Part shown: one piece after another, positions 30,798-40,080 of the stretch | Numbering within the stretch: position 1 is the first letter of the stretch | Layout: each line of letters starts with the position of its first letter | NCBI RefSeq assembly: GCF_001444505.1 | Contig: NZ_LNDJ01000001.1 | Location: 62,001 to 126,000 of the forward strand | From: Psychrobacter piscatorii | Lineage (GTDB): Bacteria; Pseudomonadota; Gammaproteobacteria; Pseudomonadales; Moraxellaceae | Direction of reading: 5' to 3' | Length of the DNA stretch: 64,000 nt | Position numbers and translations under genes: made by a program | The notes under the pieces: model-generated | The model's database searches: none | What the model saw: only the letters and a program-made list of their open reading frames with translations | Told to the model about the DNA's origin: nothing

Positions 30798-32453
30798 ATG
30801 AACGCATACCGAACACAGTGGTCTGGCCTAACGGCTCATGCTCGCACCTCATCACGGCGCTCGCAACGATCGCGCCTTATGGTTTTGCCACTTGTGCTTG
30901 GTGGCAGTACGGTATTAGGCTTACCCGTCGCCCAAGCGGCAACGAGTAGTATCGAGCAAGTGACTGTCTATCAAGGGCTGGCGAGTGTGACACGCTCATT
31001 GCCCATTACTGGTAGCGGTGAGCAAACCGTGGTATTTTCGTGCCTATCACCTTATATGGATAAAGACAGTCTCAGCGTGCAGGCAATAGGTGGTGTCAAT
31101 ATTGGTGAAATCAGCATTGAAGAGTTAACAGGAGAGCAAGCAATCCAGTGCCAATATCAAGGCGATGCCGAGGTACAAACACAGCAAAATACTTTAGCTA
31201 GTATTAATGCGGAATTAGAAGCGGCGCGCTTAGCAAAAGCCTATTTGCAAAATTTGACTAAGGCCACGCAAGTCAACACGGCGAGTACGATTGCTAGTAA
31301 CGCACGCGATATAGAGGCGCAGGCGTCCCGTATTAACCAAAGTATTATTGAGATGGAGCGGCGACAAGCAAGCGCCCAAGATACACTGAATCAGATGATG
31401 GCAAGCAGTGTCACGTCAACGGCGAGTAATGTGACCCAAGTGAGTGTACGCACTGCCAGTCGCGCGCCAAGTAGCATTAAATTGCATTATCAAGTACAAG
31501 GCGCAGGCTGGGAGCCTACGTATCAGGCGCGTCTCAACACCAATAGCGAGCACCTAAATATCACCGCTTCTGCGATTATCGCCCAACAAACGGGCGAGAA
31601 TTGGACCAACGTTCCTGTCACTCTCAGTACAGCCAACCCCAACCAGCGCGCGACAGGACGACTACCTCATGTGCCGCGCCTATCACTTTATGAAGAAAAC
31701 CAAAATGTTGAGTATGCAATACCTATGTCGGATAACACGCCTGTCGTAGTATCTGCCAGAGAAGGTTATAGCGACGATTCTAGAGCACCAAATATGGCAC
31801 CACTGCCGAACTTTACGGTCAGTAGCCAAAATAAAAACGGTATTATTGAATATCGCTTGCCGCAGCGAGTGAGTATACCCAGTGGTGGCAGGCGAGTACG
31901 TACTGTCATTGGCGAGCAGTCTGGCAGCAGTAAGCTGTGGGTTCGTAGTACCCCGAGCGTTGAGACGGCCGCCTATTGGTACGCATCAGCGCCGTTCCTG
32001 ACGCCAGAGTGGGTAGATGGCTCACTACAGCTGTACCGTGATGACAACTATGTTGGACAATCGCGCTATAACTATCAAATGCTAAAAGAGCAGGGGATTG
32101 GTTTTGGTCGTGATCCAAGCATGATGGTCAAAGCGCTAATCAATGAAGACAAGCAAGGGGAAAAAGGCGTGCTCAACCGCACCCAAACTCTAACAACGAC
32201 CCAAGCCTATGAATTTACCAATCAGCATAACCGCCCTGTGCGCCTGCAAGTGTTGGGGAGCGAGCCTATCAGCCGTGATGACAGTCTTAAAGTCGACGTT
32301 ACCCACACGCCGCCTGTCACCGAGCGTAATTGGAATGACAATCAAGGCATGGTAGCGTGGGAGTTTAACGTGCCGAGTAAACAGTCACAGGCGATACGCT
32401 CAACCTCGCAAATCAGTTACCCTGCCAATAAGATATTGAGTGGTGATCGATAA
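30798..32453 (+). CDS. DUF4139 domain-containing secreted protein
   Basis: The start at 30798 is 7 nt after AAGGAAAG; the longer frame to 30768 lacks such a site. The 551 residues begin with a long, Arg/Ser-rich signal-like N-terminus, a hydrophobic stretch VLPLVLGGSTVLGLPVAQA (about 33-51) and a cleavage-like AQA. An N-terminal beta domain (about 55-125), a Gln/Ala-rich coiled-coil-like helix (about 125-210) and a C-terminal DUF4139 beta region (about 220-545) with LHYQVQGAGWEPTYQARL follow. Members occur in bacteria and eukaryotes without a clear function; some are called mucoidy inhibitor-like. Probably periplasmic or outer-surface. Confidence 0.75.
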   Translation: MNAYRTQWSGLTAHARTSSRRSQRSRLMVLPLVLGGSTVLGLPVAQAATSSIEQVTVYQGLASVTRSLPITGSGEQTVVFSCLSPYMDKDSLSVQAIGGVNIGEISIEELTGEQAIQCQYQGDAEVQTQQNTLASINAELEAARLAKAYLQNLTKATQVNTASTIASNARDIEAQASRINQSIIEMERRQASAQDTLNQMMASSVTSTASNVTQVSVRTASRAPSSIKLHYQVQGAGWEPTYQARLNTNSEHLNITASAIIAQQTGENWTNVPVTLSTANPNQRATGRLPHVPRLSLYEENQNVEYAIPMSDNTPVVVSAREGYSDDSRAPNMAPLPNFTVSSQNKNGIIEYRLPQRVSIPSGGRRVRTVIGEQSGSSKLWVRSTPSVETAAYWYASAPFLTPEWVDGSLQLYRDDNYVGQSRYNYQMLKEQGIGFGRDPSMMVKALINEDKQGEKGVLNRTQTLTTTQAYEFTNQHNRPVRLQVLGSEPISRDDSLKVDVTHTPPVTERNWNDNQGMVAWEFNVPSKQSQAIRSTSQISYPANKILSGDR

Positions 32454-32543
32454 ATGATACTTGCTCAGCAAATCAGTTTTAAGCCATGATGTTTATTTTT
32501 ACCAAAAATCTCGCGCCCCATAAACGTTTATCAAAGGAATATT

Positions 32544-33377
32544 ATGTGTATTGTCGCCATTGCTTGGCAGTTATTTGACGAGCTGCCATTAGTACTCTTG
32601 TCCAATCGCGATGAGTTTTTGCAGCGTCCGACGGAGCCTCTGCACCAATGGGCCGATCAGGATATCTATGCAGGGCGTGATAAGCAAAGTGGCGGTACGT
32701 GGTTGGGTATCCATCAGCAAGCGTTACAAACGCAAAGTTCGGAATATTATGAACAAAATGGACGCTGGGCCGCCGTATTGAACTTTCGTGATGGCGTGCA
32801 GGCAGGTATTAATGAGCGTTCTCGTGGTGAATTGGTCACGCGTTTTTTGACCGGTACGCTCAGTCCGATGGCGTTTGCACGGCAGATTGAATTACAAGCT
32901 TATGCGGGTTTCAATCTGATTATTGGTGACGCTAGGCAAGCAGTCATTGTTAATAACCGCGGTCATGCCCCCACGCCGCTACATGCAGGATTACATGTGA
33001 TTTCAAACGGTCAGCCAGAGGACAGCTGGTTTAAGACCGAGCGGTTGCGTGGGCGTTTACGCCAAGAAGTGCTACCGCTAATTGCCGAGGACAGCGCGGC
33101 TAGCTACTGGCAAGCAGCTGCATTCAATGTGCTGTCAGATAATACCAAGGCACCGGATGATCAGTTGCCAGATACAGGGATGAGCACTGAGCTTGAACAG
33201 ACCTTATCCTCTGTCTATATTGAGCCTGTGAGCTTTGGCAATGCTGACATCAGCAAGCCTACTTATGGAACACGAACCCAGAGTATTTTGACCTTGAGCA
33301 AAAATGGCGGGGTAGATTCAGAGATCACCGCTCACATTGTCAGTCGAGAGTATCCACATTCAGTGGCTAGTGAGTAA
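32544..33377 (+). CDS. NRDE (TANGO2-like) family protein
   Basis: The 277 residues start MCIVAIAW, with a conserved cysteine at position 2, followed by the name-giving SNRDEFLQRPTEPL (about 21-34) and GGTWLGI (about 50-56). A further conserved piece is GFNLIIGDA. The family is related to Ntn-hydrolase folds and is linked to haem handling in eukaryotes and some bacteria, but the bacterial role is not settled. It follows the DUF4139 gene after 90 nt and is probably independent of it. AAAGGAA is 6 nt before the ATG. Confidence 0.88.
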   Translation: MCIVAIAWQLFDELPLVLLSNRDEFLQRPTEPLHQWADQDIYAGRDKQSGGTWLGIHQQALQTQSSEYYEQNGRWAAVLNFRDGVQAGINERSRGELVTRFLTGTLSPMAFARQIELQAYAGFNLIIGDARQAVIVNNRGHAPTPLHAGLHVISNGQPEDSWFKTERLRGRLRQEVLPLIAEDSAASYWQAAAFNVLSDNTKAPDDQLPDTGMSTELEQTLSSVYIEPVSFGNADISKPTYGTRTQSILTLSKNGGVDSEITAHIVSREYPHSVASE

Positions 33378-33454
33378 AAACTTATTATTCAATGTCAGTG
33401 ATAACTTCTACTGATTTCACGAGAACCTATACATCATTATTAAAACCATTCACA

Positions 33455-33489
33455 CAAAAAAGCCTGCATCACTGGATACAGGCTTTTTG
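33455..33489. terminator. Bidirectional terminator after the NRDE gene
   Basis: CAAAAAAGCCTG (33455-33466) pairs with CAGGCTTTTTG (33479-33489) over a 12-nt loop, with T runs on both strands. It separates the convergent NRDE and rppH genes. Confidence 0.88.
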
Positions 33490-33523
33490 TAATATGACAA
33501 ACAATAAAAGTACGTTTTACTGA

Positions 33524-34045
33524 TTAAGACTGAATCAAATGATTGCTTTGCTCAGGCAAGATCAGCTCTTGCTTTAAGGGTAGCTCACGTACCAGCTCTT
33601 GTAGGGCGCGACGATACACGCCTCGTTTGAAGTGAATCACTTGTCCGAGTGGATACCAGTAGCTGACCCATTGCCAATGGTCAAATTCAGGTTTCCCTTC
33701 ATCAAAGCGGATGTGTTGGGTATTCGGCTCATCTAAGCGTAGCAAAAACCATTTTTGTTTTTGCCCAATACATAAGGGGTGCTGGCCATGGCGTACGTAA
33801 CGTTTTGGCAGACGATAGCGCAGCCAGTCTTGAGTGACTGCCAATAAGTCCACATGACGCGGGTGTAAACCGACCTCTTCCCAGAGCTCGCGATACATTG
33901 CATCCATCGGCGTCTCCCCGCGGTCGATACCACCCTGCGGAAATTGCCAAGCGTTGTGACCAATACGTTTTGCCCACAGAACCTGCCCTTGTGTATTTGC
34001 CAAGATGATGCCGACATTGGCGCGAAAGCCGTCTGCATCTATCAT
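33524..34045 (-). CDS. rppH: RNA pyrophosphohydrolase RppH
   Basis: Removes pyrophosphate from triphosphorylated mRNA 5' ends and so starts decay by RNase E. The 173 residues begin [20 protein letters not shown] as in the family. The Nudix box runs from GGIDRGET (about 38-45) to RELWEEVGL (about 52-60), with all metal ligands. YRLPKRYVR is the typical RppH segment that follows. The start is set by AAAGG upstream and by homology. It is transcribed alone. Confidence 0.95.
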   Translation of the reverse strand: MIDADGFRANVGIILANTQGQVLWAKRIGHNAWQFPQGGIDRGETPMDAMYRELWEEVGLHPRHVDLLAVTQDWLRYRLPKRYVRHGQHPLCIGQKQKWFLLRLDEPNTQHIRFDEGKPEFDHWQWVSYWYPLGQVIHFKRGVYRRALQELVRELPLKQELILPEQSNHLIQS

Positions 34046-34496
34046 GACTAAACCTTTTTAATTTGTTTAAAAATAGCCTGTTTTCATCTGATACTGCGAT
34101 AGCAATCATAATTATTATAAGGTGATGGTTATCAATATCAGCTAAAAACAAGATTCATTACCGTCATTAAACCAAGAAACAAGCAGAATGTGTAACAGTA
34201 TTTTGCTATAAAATGTTTCACGAGTTTTACCTTTTAAAATCAATTATTTATAAACAGACTTTTGTGGGTTTTTCAAATAAAAATTTGATAAATATCGATG
34301 CGAGTAACGATAGCTTCATAGTGCTCAAATCATTTATTGAAGAAGAGAATAAAACCAAGAAATTGTTTTCTCACGACACGATAGCCAAACAATGGCTTTA
34401 TCAAATCTTGCTTTGGCTTATGCTACACTAGCCAAGCTGCATATATTTCAAACAATAAAAATAGGCTTATGCCAATTACAGTAAGGAACATTTACA
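34046..34496. promoter_or_regulatory. Spacer between rppH and the OsmC-like gene
   Basis: 451 bp, very AT-rich. A frame at 34213-34431 (72 codons) has no ribosome site and a composition like non-coding AT-rich DNA, so I do not call it a gene. Promoters for both flanking genes must lie here; TATGCT near 34418 is a possible -10 for the OsmC gene. Confidence 0.45.
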
Positions 34497-34910
34497 ATGT
34501 CAGAATCAAAAGCAAGCGTTACATGGCAAGAGAACAAAGCGTTCATGGGCGTGTCACCGTCAGGACACAATGTACAAATCGATGCGGACAAAGAAAAAGG
34601 CTCAAGCCCAATGGAGCTAGTCTTACTAGGGCTGGGTGGTTGTGCCAGCTACGATGTGGTGTCAATCCTCCAAAAGTCGCGTCAAGATGTCACGGATGTA
34701 CGCTGTGAGCTGACCGCCAAGCGCGCCGAAACTGTACCAGCTGTTTATACCGATATTCATCTGCATTTTGTAGTCACAGGTCAAGACATCAAAGACAAAC
34801 AGGTCGAAAAGGCCATTCATCTATCAGCAGAGAAGTACTGCTCAGCCAGTCGCATGCTAGTCGCAGGTGGGGTCAATATTACCCATGATTTTGAAGTGAT
34901 TGCAGGTTAA
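34497..34910 (+). CDS. OsmC family protein
   Basis: Small peroxidase-type fold that reduces organic hydroperoxides in characterised members. The 137 residues contain the two conserved cysteines: C49 in GLGGCASYD and C115 in KYCSASRML, in the OsmC/YhfA arrangement. The YhfA-like branch is less well characterised than Ohr, so peroxidase activity is likely but not shown. SD AAGGAA precedes the ATG. It is followed 11 nt later by the MAPEG gene, so the two are probably co-transcribed. Confidence 0.9.
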   Translation: MSESKASVTWQENKAFMGVSPSGHNVQIDADKEKGSSPMELVLLGLGGCASYDVVSILQKSRQDVTDVRCELTAKRAETVPAVYTDIHLHFVVTGQDIKDKQVEKAIHLSAEKYCSASRMLVAGGVNITHDFEVIAG

Positions 34911-34921
34911 GGATTTATACG

Positions 34922-35350
34922 ATGATCAGTGCATTTTTTGACTTGGTTTCTGATAAAGTGGCGTCTGCCATCTGGGCGATGGTGGTAGCGAGCTTACTGC
35001 CATGGGCTGTATCAATAATGGCAAAAGTATCTGGCGGCTTTAGGGTCAGAAATAATGCACATCCTCGCGATTTTTTTCAGCACACAACTGGAATGGCTGC
35101 ACGTGCCAATGCTGCGCAGCAAAATAGCTATGAAACTCTGCCAGTGTTTTTGGCGGCCGTGTTGGTGGCCATGCTGTTCTTTGTACCACAATCGATCATT
35201 AATGTGTTGGCATGGCTGTATGTGATCATTCGAATTGGTTATTGCACCGCTTATATCACCAACTTATCGACGTTTCGCTCTATTCTCTGGGTGCTATCCA
35301 TGGCATGCTGTCTGATGCTGTTTTATCTGGCGATACGAGTCAGTGTATAG
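34922..35350 (+). CDS. MAPEG family membrane protein
   Basis: 142 residues with four hydrophobic helices (about 14-32, 70-86, 92-111, 116-138) and RANAAQQNSYETLPVFLAAV between the first two, the pattern of MAPEG proteins (membrane-associated eicosanoid/glutathione metabolism family). Bacterial members are mostly of unknown function; some use glutathione. The closely spaced OsmC gene suggests a shared role in handling reactive lipids or oxidants, which is inference. Confidence 0.85.
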   Translation: MISAFFDLVSDKVASAIWAMVVASLLPWAVSIMAKVSGGFRVRNNAHPRDFFQHTTGMAARANAAQQNSYETLPVFLAAVLVAMLFFVPQSIINVLAWLYVIIRIGYCTAYITNLSTFRSILWVLSMACCLMLFYLAIRVSV

Positions 35351-35399
35351 CGTTACCCGTCTATATTTACCAAGTAGACCACATATGATCAGGTGATTA

Positions 35400-36431
35400 T
35401 TATTGTACGCTTGCTTGTAGTGCATTGATAATCACCGCTTTGTTTTTCTCTCGCTTGATACTTTCCCACACTGTTTGCGCCTCAGCATAGCCTTTGGTGA
35501 GCATCCCTAACCACTGTTTATAACGCCCAACCAATACCACATCATTCTTTGCCTCACCTTCCAAAAACTTAACTTGATGGGCGATCAAATCTTGCCATAG
35601 CAAGGTTGCCGTGTTTTTTCCGCTGTCATCATGATTTTCAGTATAGTTATCGACTTGCGCAACCAAATCAGGTCGTGTGACTGCGCCGCGACCTAACATG
35701 AGATGTGACGTGCCTGCTTGCATCATACAGTCATTTGCTTGCGCTGCGCTCCATATCTCGCCATTGGCAATCACAGGAATATCAAGTGCATTAAAACTTT
35801 GGATTTTGTCCCAATAGGCAGGCGGCTTATAACCTTGGGTTTTGGTGCGTGCATGGATAGTGAGCCAATCAGCGCCACTAGCAGCAATCGCGCCGCGAAT
35901 ATCATCCATGCGCGAGGTGTCGGTATAGCCCAAGCGAATCTTGGCCGAGACAGGAATATGAGCAGGAACGGCTTCACGTACCGCACTGATAATCTGATAC
36001 ATGGTTTCGGGTTCATCAAGCAGCACCGAGCCGCCGCGATGGCTATTAACGGTCTTAGCAGGGCAACCAAAATTGATATCAATCGCAGGCGCGCCAAGCT
36101 CGGCAGCATAAGTGGCGTTTTCTGCCATCAGCTGCGCGTCGCTACCCAAAAGCTGCACATGAATGGGCGTGCCGGAGGCGGTTTTGGCATTGTGATGTAA
36201 CTCTGGTGCGTATTTATAAAACACATGGGCTGGCAAGACATGCTGGGTGATACGAATAAATTCACTGACTGACCAATCATAGGGACGACCTAAGTCTGCT
36301 GCAATTTGCGTTAAAATTTGGCGCATCAGTGGATCGGTCAAACCTTCCATGGGTGCGAGGAGTCGGACGGGATTGGCAAATAACTGATGCATGGTATTTT
36401 GACGTGCTTGGTGTTGCTGAATATTATTCAT
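35400..36431 (-). CDS. dusC: tRNA-dihydrouridine(16) synthase DusC
   Basis: Flavoprotein that reduces U16 in tRNA. The 343 residues have the FMN-binding TIM barrel (about 20-255) with LLAPMEGLTDPLMR at its start, the catalytic cysteine in INFGCPAKTVNSHRGG, and the substrate-binding KIRLGYTD and LTIHARTKTQGY; the C-terminal helical tRNA-binding domain follows. EFIRITQHVLP near the N-terminus points to DusC rather than DusA or DusB. The N-terminal 14 residues (MNNIQQHQARQNTM) may be extra; the second ATG is an alternative start. Confidence 0.9.
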   Translation of the reverse strand: MNNIQQHQARQNTMHQLFANPVRLLAPMEGLTDPLMRQILTQIAADLGRPYDWSVSEFIRITQHVLPAHVFYKYAPELHHNAKTASGTPIHVQLLGSDAQLMAENATYAAELGAPAIDINFGCPAKTVNSHRGGSVLLDEPETMYQIISAVREAVPAHIPVSAKIRLGYTDTSRMDDIRGAIAASGADWLTIHARTKTQGYKPPAYWDKIQSFNALDIPVIANGEIWSAAQANDCMMQAGTSHLMLGRGAVTRPDLVAQVDNYTENHDDSGKNTATLLWQDLIAHQVKFLEGEAKNDVVLVGRYKQWLGMLTKGYAEAQTVWESIKREKNKAVIINALQASVQ

Positions 36432-36506
36432 ACTTGTGATGCACTGTTAAAAGGTCGTTATAATGTGAAGTGGATTGAGGCGTTAGGTTGGCAACCAAAA
36501 AAGTGG

Positions 36507-38006
36507 TTAAGTATTGCCAAAAATCACTTTTTTCCCTGTCTGCAATCCTGATATCAAGTCTTTAATATTATGAATGTCCAAATTGCTCTGGGCACGGGTA
36601 CAAGCAACATAAAGCAGGCGCAGCTCTTCTGGGCTTATCTTGACTGCGTTGGTGGTCACATCGTAGTAAAAATCATCATCTAGTTGTACTTTGCCCCATT
36701 CAAGCCCTTTGGCTTTATGCGCGGTAGAGATGACATAGTCGGCATTTTCAATACTGGTGAGACTATTGACCGCTTGGCTTAGTACATTAGTGCCGTGATC
36801 ATCGACCAGTTTGACTAGTGTTTTGAGATCGCTACCCTCGTTGGTTTCAGCATACTCTTGTACATCACCCCAATTATAGAAATAAGCCAGCTCGGGCACC
36901 CCGTAAGCCGATCTGCCATTTTTTAAGTTCTCCGCTGCTTGGCAGAATTTGAGCATGCGATCAGTATCTGCTTGTAGCGCTACACGGTGCCCGTGCTTTA
37001 ACCCGGTCAATAATTGCGACATCGCCGCAGCATTGGTACGGCAGAGAATGGCGTCTTTTTTACTATGTACCATTCCCTTATCGGTAGAGGACTGTTTGTT
37101 CGGATTGCCCTTTAGCGGTACGTCTTCTTGCAGCGCTTTTAGTAAAGTATTGGCCACTTCTGCAATCGGCTCACCAAAGCGAAAGGATTGCGTTAATAAC
37201 GTCTGTGGCAATGGCAGTTTTTTCATTGCATTCACAGCGCCGCGCCATTCATAAATCTGCTGGTGCGCATCGCCCACATAGATGACTTGTCTTGATTGCT
37301 GGGTCAAGATACCCATCATTAATGGATCAGCATCTTGCGCCTCGTCAAACAAAATAAAGTCCGCAGGGATGCTCGGCTTGGACAATGCCCACAGCTTGAG
37401 ATAAATATCATGACCAATGCCCGCAGGATGACGCGCATCAATCGACTGTAGCCAGCGCTGCTCAACGGCAGGGTAGAGCATCTCGCGTAATTGCTCGGCG
37501 TCTGAATCATCGAGCCAGCTTGGAAACAGTATGTGCCTTGGCGCAGGGTAGCTGGCATGTGTACTACAAAAATTACTCACTGCGTCACTGACGAATCGAG
37601 ACAACCGTGCTGGTGTCAGCGTAATGTATTTATTAACCCCATCCATTTGCCGACGGACTTGCACAGGTTGCAAGCCCAAATCATCACCCAGACGCTTAGG
37701 TGAAAATCGCGGTAGAGATAGCTTGGCGGTAATATCACGCGCGACATGACGGTAGGCCAGCGAGTGAAAAGTGCGGCATTCTACATGCGGTGGAAACTTG
37801 GAACGAGCATCATTGGCAATCGCTTTGTTAAAGGCCAGATACAGTCCGCGACCTCGCAAGCGCTCACCGATTAGCTTGAGTGTCGTGGTCTTACCAGCGC
37901 CTGCGTACGCCACCACTTTAAATGATTTTTGGTCCATCGCCATATTCAGCGCGGCGAGCTGCTCATCAGTGGGATCGCTCATATAAGCTGGCATCGATGC
38001 GGACAT
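36507..38006 (-). CDS. Superfamily 1 DNA helicase, UvrD/FBH1-like
   Basis: 3'-5' helicase of the UvrD class. The chosen ATG at 38006 gives 499 residues; the frame extends to 38063, and later ATGs exist. Motifs: I AYAGAGKTTTL (about 34-44), II FILFDEAQDADP, III-IV with YVGDAHQQIYEWRGA and LTQSFRFGEPIAE, V TAHKAKGLEWGKVQL and VI LLYVACTRAQSNLDI. The protein is shorter than UvrD, and TFHSLAYRHV with QSFRFG resembles eukaryotic FBH1, an anti-recombinase. I see no F-box or nuclease domain. Role probably in recombination control or repair, an inference. Confidence 0.85.
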   Translation of the reverse strand: MSASMPAYMSDPTDEQLAALNMAMDQKSFKVVAYAGAGKTTTLKLIGERLRGRGLYLAFNKAIANDARSKFPPHVECRTFHSLAYRHVARDITAKLSLPRFSPKRLGDDLGLQPVQVRRQMDGVNKYITLTPARLSRFVSDAVSNFCSTHASYPAPRHILFPSWLDDSDAEQLREMLYPAVEQRWLQSIDARHPAGIGHDIYLKLWALSKPSIPADFILFDEAQDADPLMMGILTQQSRQVIYVGDAHQQIYEWRGAVNAMKKLPLPQTLLTQSFRFGEPIAEVANTLLKALQEDVPLKGNPNKQSSTDKGMVHSKKDAILCRTNAAAMSQLLTGLKHGHRVALQADTDRMLKFCQAAENLKNGRSAYGVPELAYFYNWGDVQEYAETNEGSDLKTLVKLVDDHGTNVLSQAVNSLTSIENADYVISTAHKAKGLEWGKVQLDDDFYYDVTTNAVKISPEELRLLYVACTRAQSNLDIHNIKDLISGLQTGKKVIFGNT

Positions 38007-38051
38007 AATAAAGCTACCTAAATACAAGAAGTGATTAAAAACACAAGGGGC

Positions 38052-38079
38052 AAAAAAAGCCACTGGATAAACAATGGCT
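38052..38079 (-). terminator. Terminator of tatABC
   Basis: On the minus strand AGCCATTG pairs with CAGTGGCT (plus-strand 38072-38079 and 38058-38065, one G-T pair) over a 6-nt loop, then seven T. It lies about 90 nt after the tatC stop. Confidence 0.75.
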
Positions 38080-38168
38080 CATAGATGGTGGTACTCAATC
38101 GTGACAATAAGCACTAAGCTTACGCGTGGGGCAAGAAGAAAACAAGATAAGTCAGACGGGTAAATGCT

Positions 38169-39056
38169 TTATTCTTTGACTGTTGATATCAGGTCAGTGC
38201 TAGGTTCTTCTTTGATCAAGATTTTAGCCAAAAATAACCCAAGCTCAAACAGTAACCACATCGGGATTGCTAGCATCAGCATCGATACCCCGTCAGGCGG
38301 CGTGACCACGGCAGCCACAGCAAAACAGCCCACAATGATATAACGACGCTTTTCCTCTAGACTCTGAATGGAGACAATCCCTGCCAATATCAATAGCAAG
38401 GTCACAACTGGAATCTCAAAGGTCAAGCCAAACACCATAAATAGCTTTAAAGCAAAACTCAGATAACTGTCGATATCGGTCATCGGTAGTACGTTTTGTG
38501 GGGCAAATAGAATAAAAAACTTTAAGACGCCTTTGAGCACAATAAAATAAGAAAACGCCACACCTGCATAAAACAAAAATATAGAAGACAGCAGCACTGG
38601 GATAGCGATTCTTTTTTCTTTTTTATATAAACCTGGCGCAACAAATGACCAAATTTGATAAAGGATATAAGGCATCGCCAAAAAGGCAGCAACAAAAACC
38701 GTCAAACGTATCGGTGCCATAAAGTTCGAGGTGATATCTGTGGCAATCATGGTCGAATTGGCAGGCAACTGTGCCACCAACGGATCTGATAAAAAGTTAT
38801 ACAGCTCACGTGAGTAACCGACCAATCCCAAAAATATGATCAAAACAGCCACGCATATTTTAATTAAATGGCGGCGTAGCTCAATCAAATGCTCAGTGAT
38901 AGGCATATCGCCCAATGCGCTTAAAACATCCTCTGATGATTCATTTTGAGTGCTATCAGTTGTTGCTTTATCGTCTTGATTAATGCCATTTAAAGCAGGA
39001 ATATCTGAATCAGTGAGTTTTTCTTGGCGGCTTTTCTTGCGTTTGAGTAGTTGCAT
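38169..39056 (-). CDS. tatC: Sec-independent protein translocase TatC
   Basis: Core of the Tat receptor that recognises twin-arginine signal peptides and exports folded proteins. The 295 residues have about 50 hydrophilic N-terminal residues before the normal start of TatC, then six membrane helices. Conserved pieces are PITEHLIELRRHLIK (about 52-66), FSVAPGLY-like SFVAPGLYKKEK (about 136-147) and the late TPPDGVSMLMLAIPMW. It overlaps tatB as TGATG. The N-terminal extension is polar (Lys, Asp, Ser, Asn) and not seen in E. coli. Confidence 0.96.
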   Translation of the reverse strand: MQLLKRKKSRQEKLTDSDIPALNGINQDDKATTDSTQNESSEDVLSALGDMPITEHLIELRRHLIKICVAVLIIFLGLVGYSRELYNFLSDPLVAQLPANSTMIATDITSNFMAPIRLTVFVAAFLAMPYILYQIWSFVAPGLYKKEKRIAIPVLLSSIFLFYAGVAFSYFIVLKGVLKFFILFAPQNVLPMTDIDSYLSFALKLFMVFGLTFEIPVVTLLLILAGIVSIQSLEEKRRYIIVGCFAVAAVVTPPDGVSMLMLAIPMWLLFELGLFLAKILIKEEPSTDLISTVKE

Positions 39057-39715
39057 CAGTCAGTCCCCTGCTTATTATCAGAAGTCTGCGTACTTACCGA
39101 GCTATTTAGTAAGGTATCGGCTTTATAGTTCGGTAGATAAGGTGGCATTGGGAGGCGACGAGCTTTATCGTAAGCACCCAAACGGAACCACATATTTTCC
39201 CACGGTCGGGTATTAAGGATTTGAGTAACGGGCGCGGCCATATCACTATCATCATTGCTGTTACCGTGCTTTGATAACTGACCCTTCTCTAAAGTATCTT
39301 GGGGCTCGTCAGTTGCGTAAGAGTAGTCGAATGCTTTTGGTGTGGGTGATTGCTGATGGTTTTTTGTGCCGTCAGCTTTGTTATCTCTATCACTCGCTAC
39401 CGCTTCATTCGAGGTTTTTATAGAATGGTTTTGTGAGCTTTCAAAAGCCTTCATATTGCCGCGCATCTCCGCCATCTCACGCCTCATATCGGCTTCGGTT
39501 TGACGAATTTTGGCCAGCTCTTTTTGCATTTGTTGGCGTGTCTCAGCCAAGTCTAGCTCGGCCTCTATTTCAGACTGTAATGTGGAGACGGTGCGGCGAA
39601 TTTTGGCATACCATTGCCCAGCCGTACGCGCTGCCTGTGGCAGTTTTTCTGGGCCCAAGACGATTAGGGCGATTACGCCAAAGAGAAGTAGTTCAGAAAA
39701 CCCGATATCAAACAT
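39056..39715 (-). CDS. tatB: Sec-independent protein translocase TatB
   Basis: Partner of TatC in substrate recognition. The 219 residues begin MFDIGFSELLLFGVIALIVL, one membrane helix followed by GPEKLPQAARTAGQWYAKIRR, the TatB hinge and amphipathic helix. A charged coiled-coil-like region (about 43-90) and a long, acidic, low-complexity tail complete it. MFDIGF with E8 distinguishes TatB from TatA. Genes lie in order tatA, tatB, tatC with a 26-nt gap and a 1-nt overlap. Confidence 0.96.
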   Translation of the reverse strand: MFDIGFSELLLFGVIALIVLGPEKLPQAARTAGQWYAKIRRTVSTLQSEIEAELDLAETRQQMQKELAKIRQTEADMRREMAEMRGNMKAFESSQNHSIKTSNEAVASDRDNKADGTKNHQQSPTPKAFDYSYATDEPQDTLEKGQLSKHGNSNDDSDMAAPVTQILNTRPWENMWFRLGAYDKARRLPMPPYLPNYKADTLLNSSVSTQTSDNKQGTD

Positions 39716-39741
39716 AATGGTCCGATGTCACTGTCTAGATG

Positions 39742-39984
39742 CTATACATTATGCTTGTCATCAACCTTAGTGGTTGTTGGGCGCTCGTCGGTATGGGCCG
39801 TGCCATCATGGTCAAGCACCACGCGTTTTTTGGCATGCTCTGTATTTTCATCTTTGACCGCTTCTTTAAAGCCTTTAACCGCACTGCCCAAATCTTTGCC
39901 AGCGTTTTTTAGTTTTGCAGTGCCAAACACGACAACGACGACGACCAATAGTATCAGCCAATGCGTAATAGAAAAACTACCCAT
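39742..39984 (-). CDS. tatA: Sec-independent protein translocase TatA
   Basis: Forms the translocation pore. The 80 residues have one helix (about 7-21, [13 protein letters not shown]) and the hinge [24 protein letters not shown], both diagnostic of TatA. A polar C-terminal tail follows. SD AAGGATA precedes the ATG. The operon tatABC follows hisIE on the same strand, as in Pseudomonas. Confidence 0.96.
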   Translation of the reverse strand: MGSFSITHWLILLVVVVVVFGTAKLKNAGKDLGSAVKGFKEAVKDENTEHAKKRVVLDHDGTAHTDERPTTTKVDDKHNV

Positions 39985-40080
39985 AATGGTATCCTTGTGA
40001 CCTGGTTTTGTGACCTGTTTTTGTGATTTGATTTTCAGTCTTCATATGTCTGCTTTGAATTGATAAAAGAGTTATGTATC

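Noticed and set aside
34213-34431. 72-codon plus-strand frame between rppH and the OsmC gene
   Set aside because: No ribosome site, AT-driven composition, no recognisable domain. A real small protein cannot be excluded but is not supported.
35718-36200. 160-codon plus-strand frame inside dusC
   Set aside because: Antisense shadow of dusC; its composition follows the codon pattern of dusC and no motif is seen.
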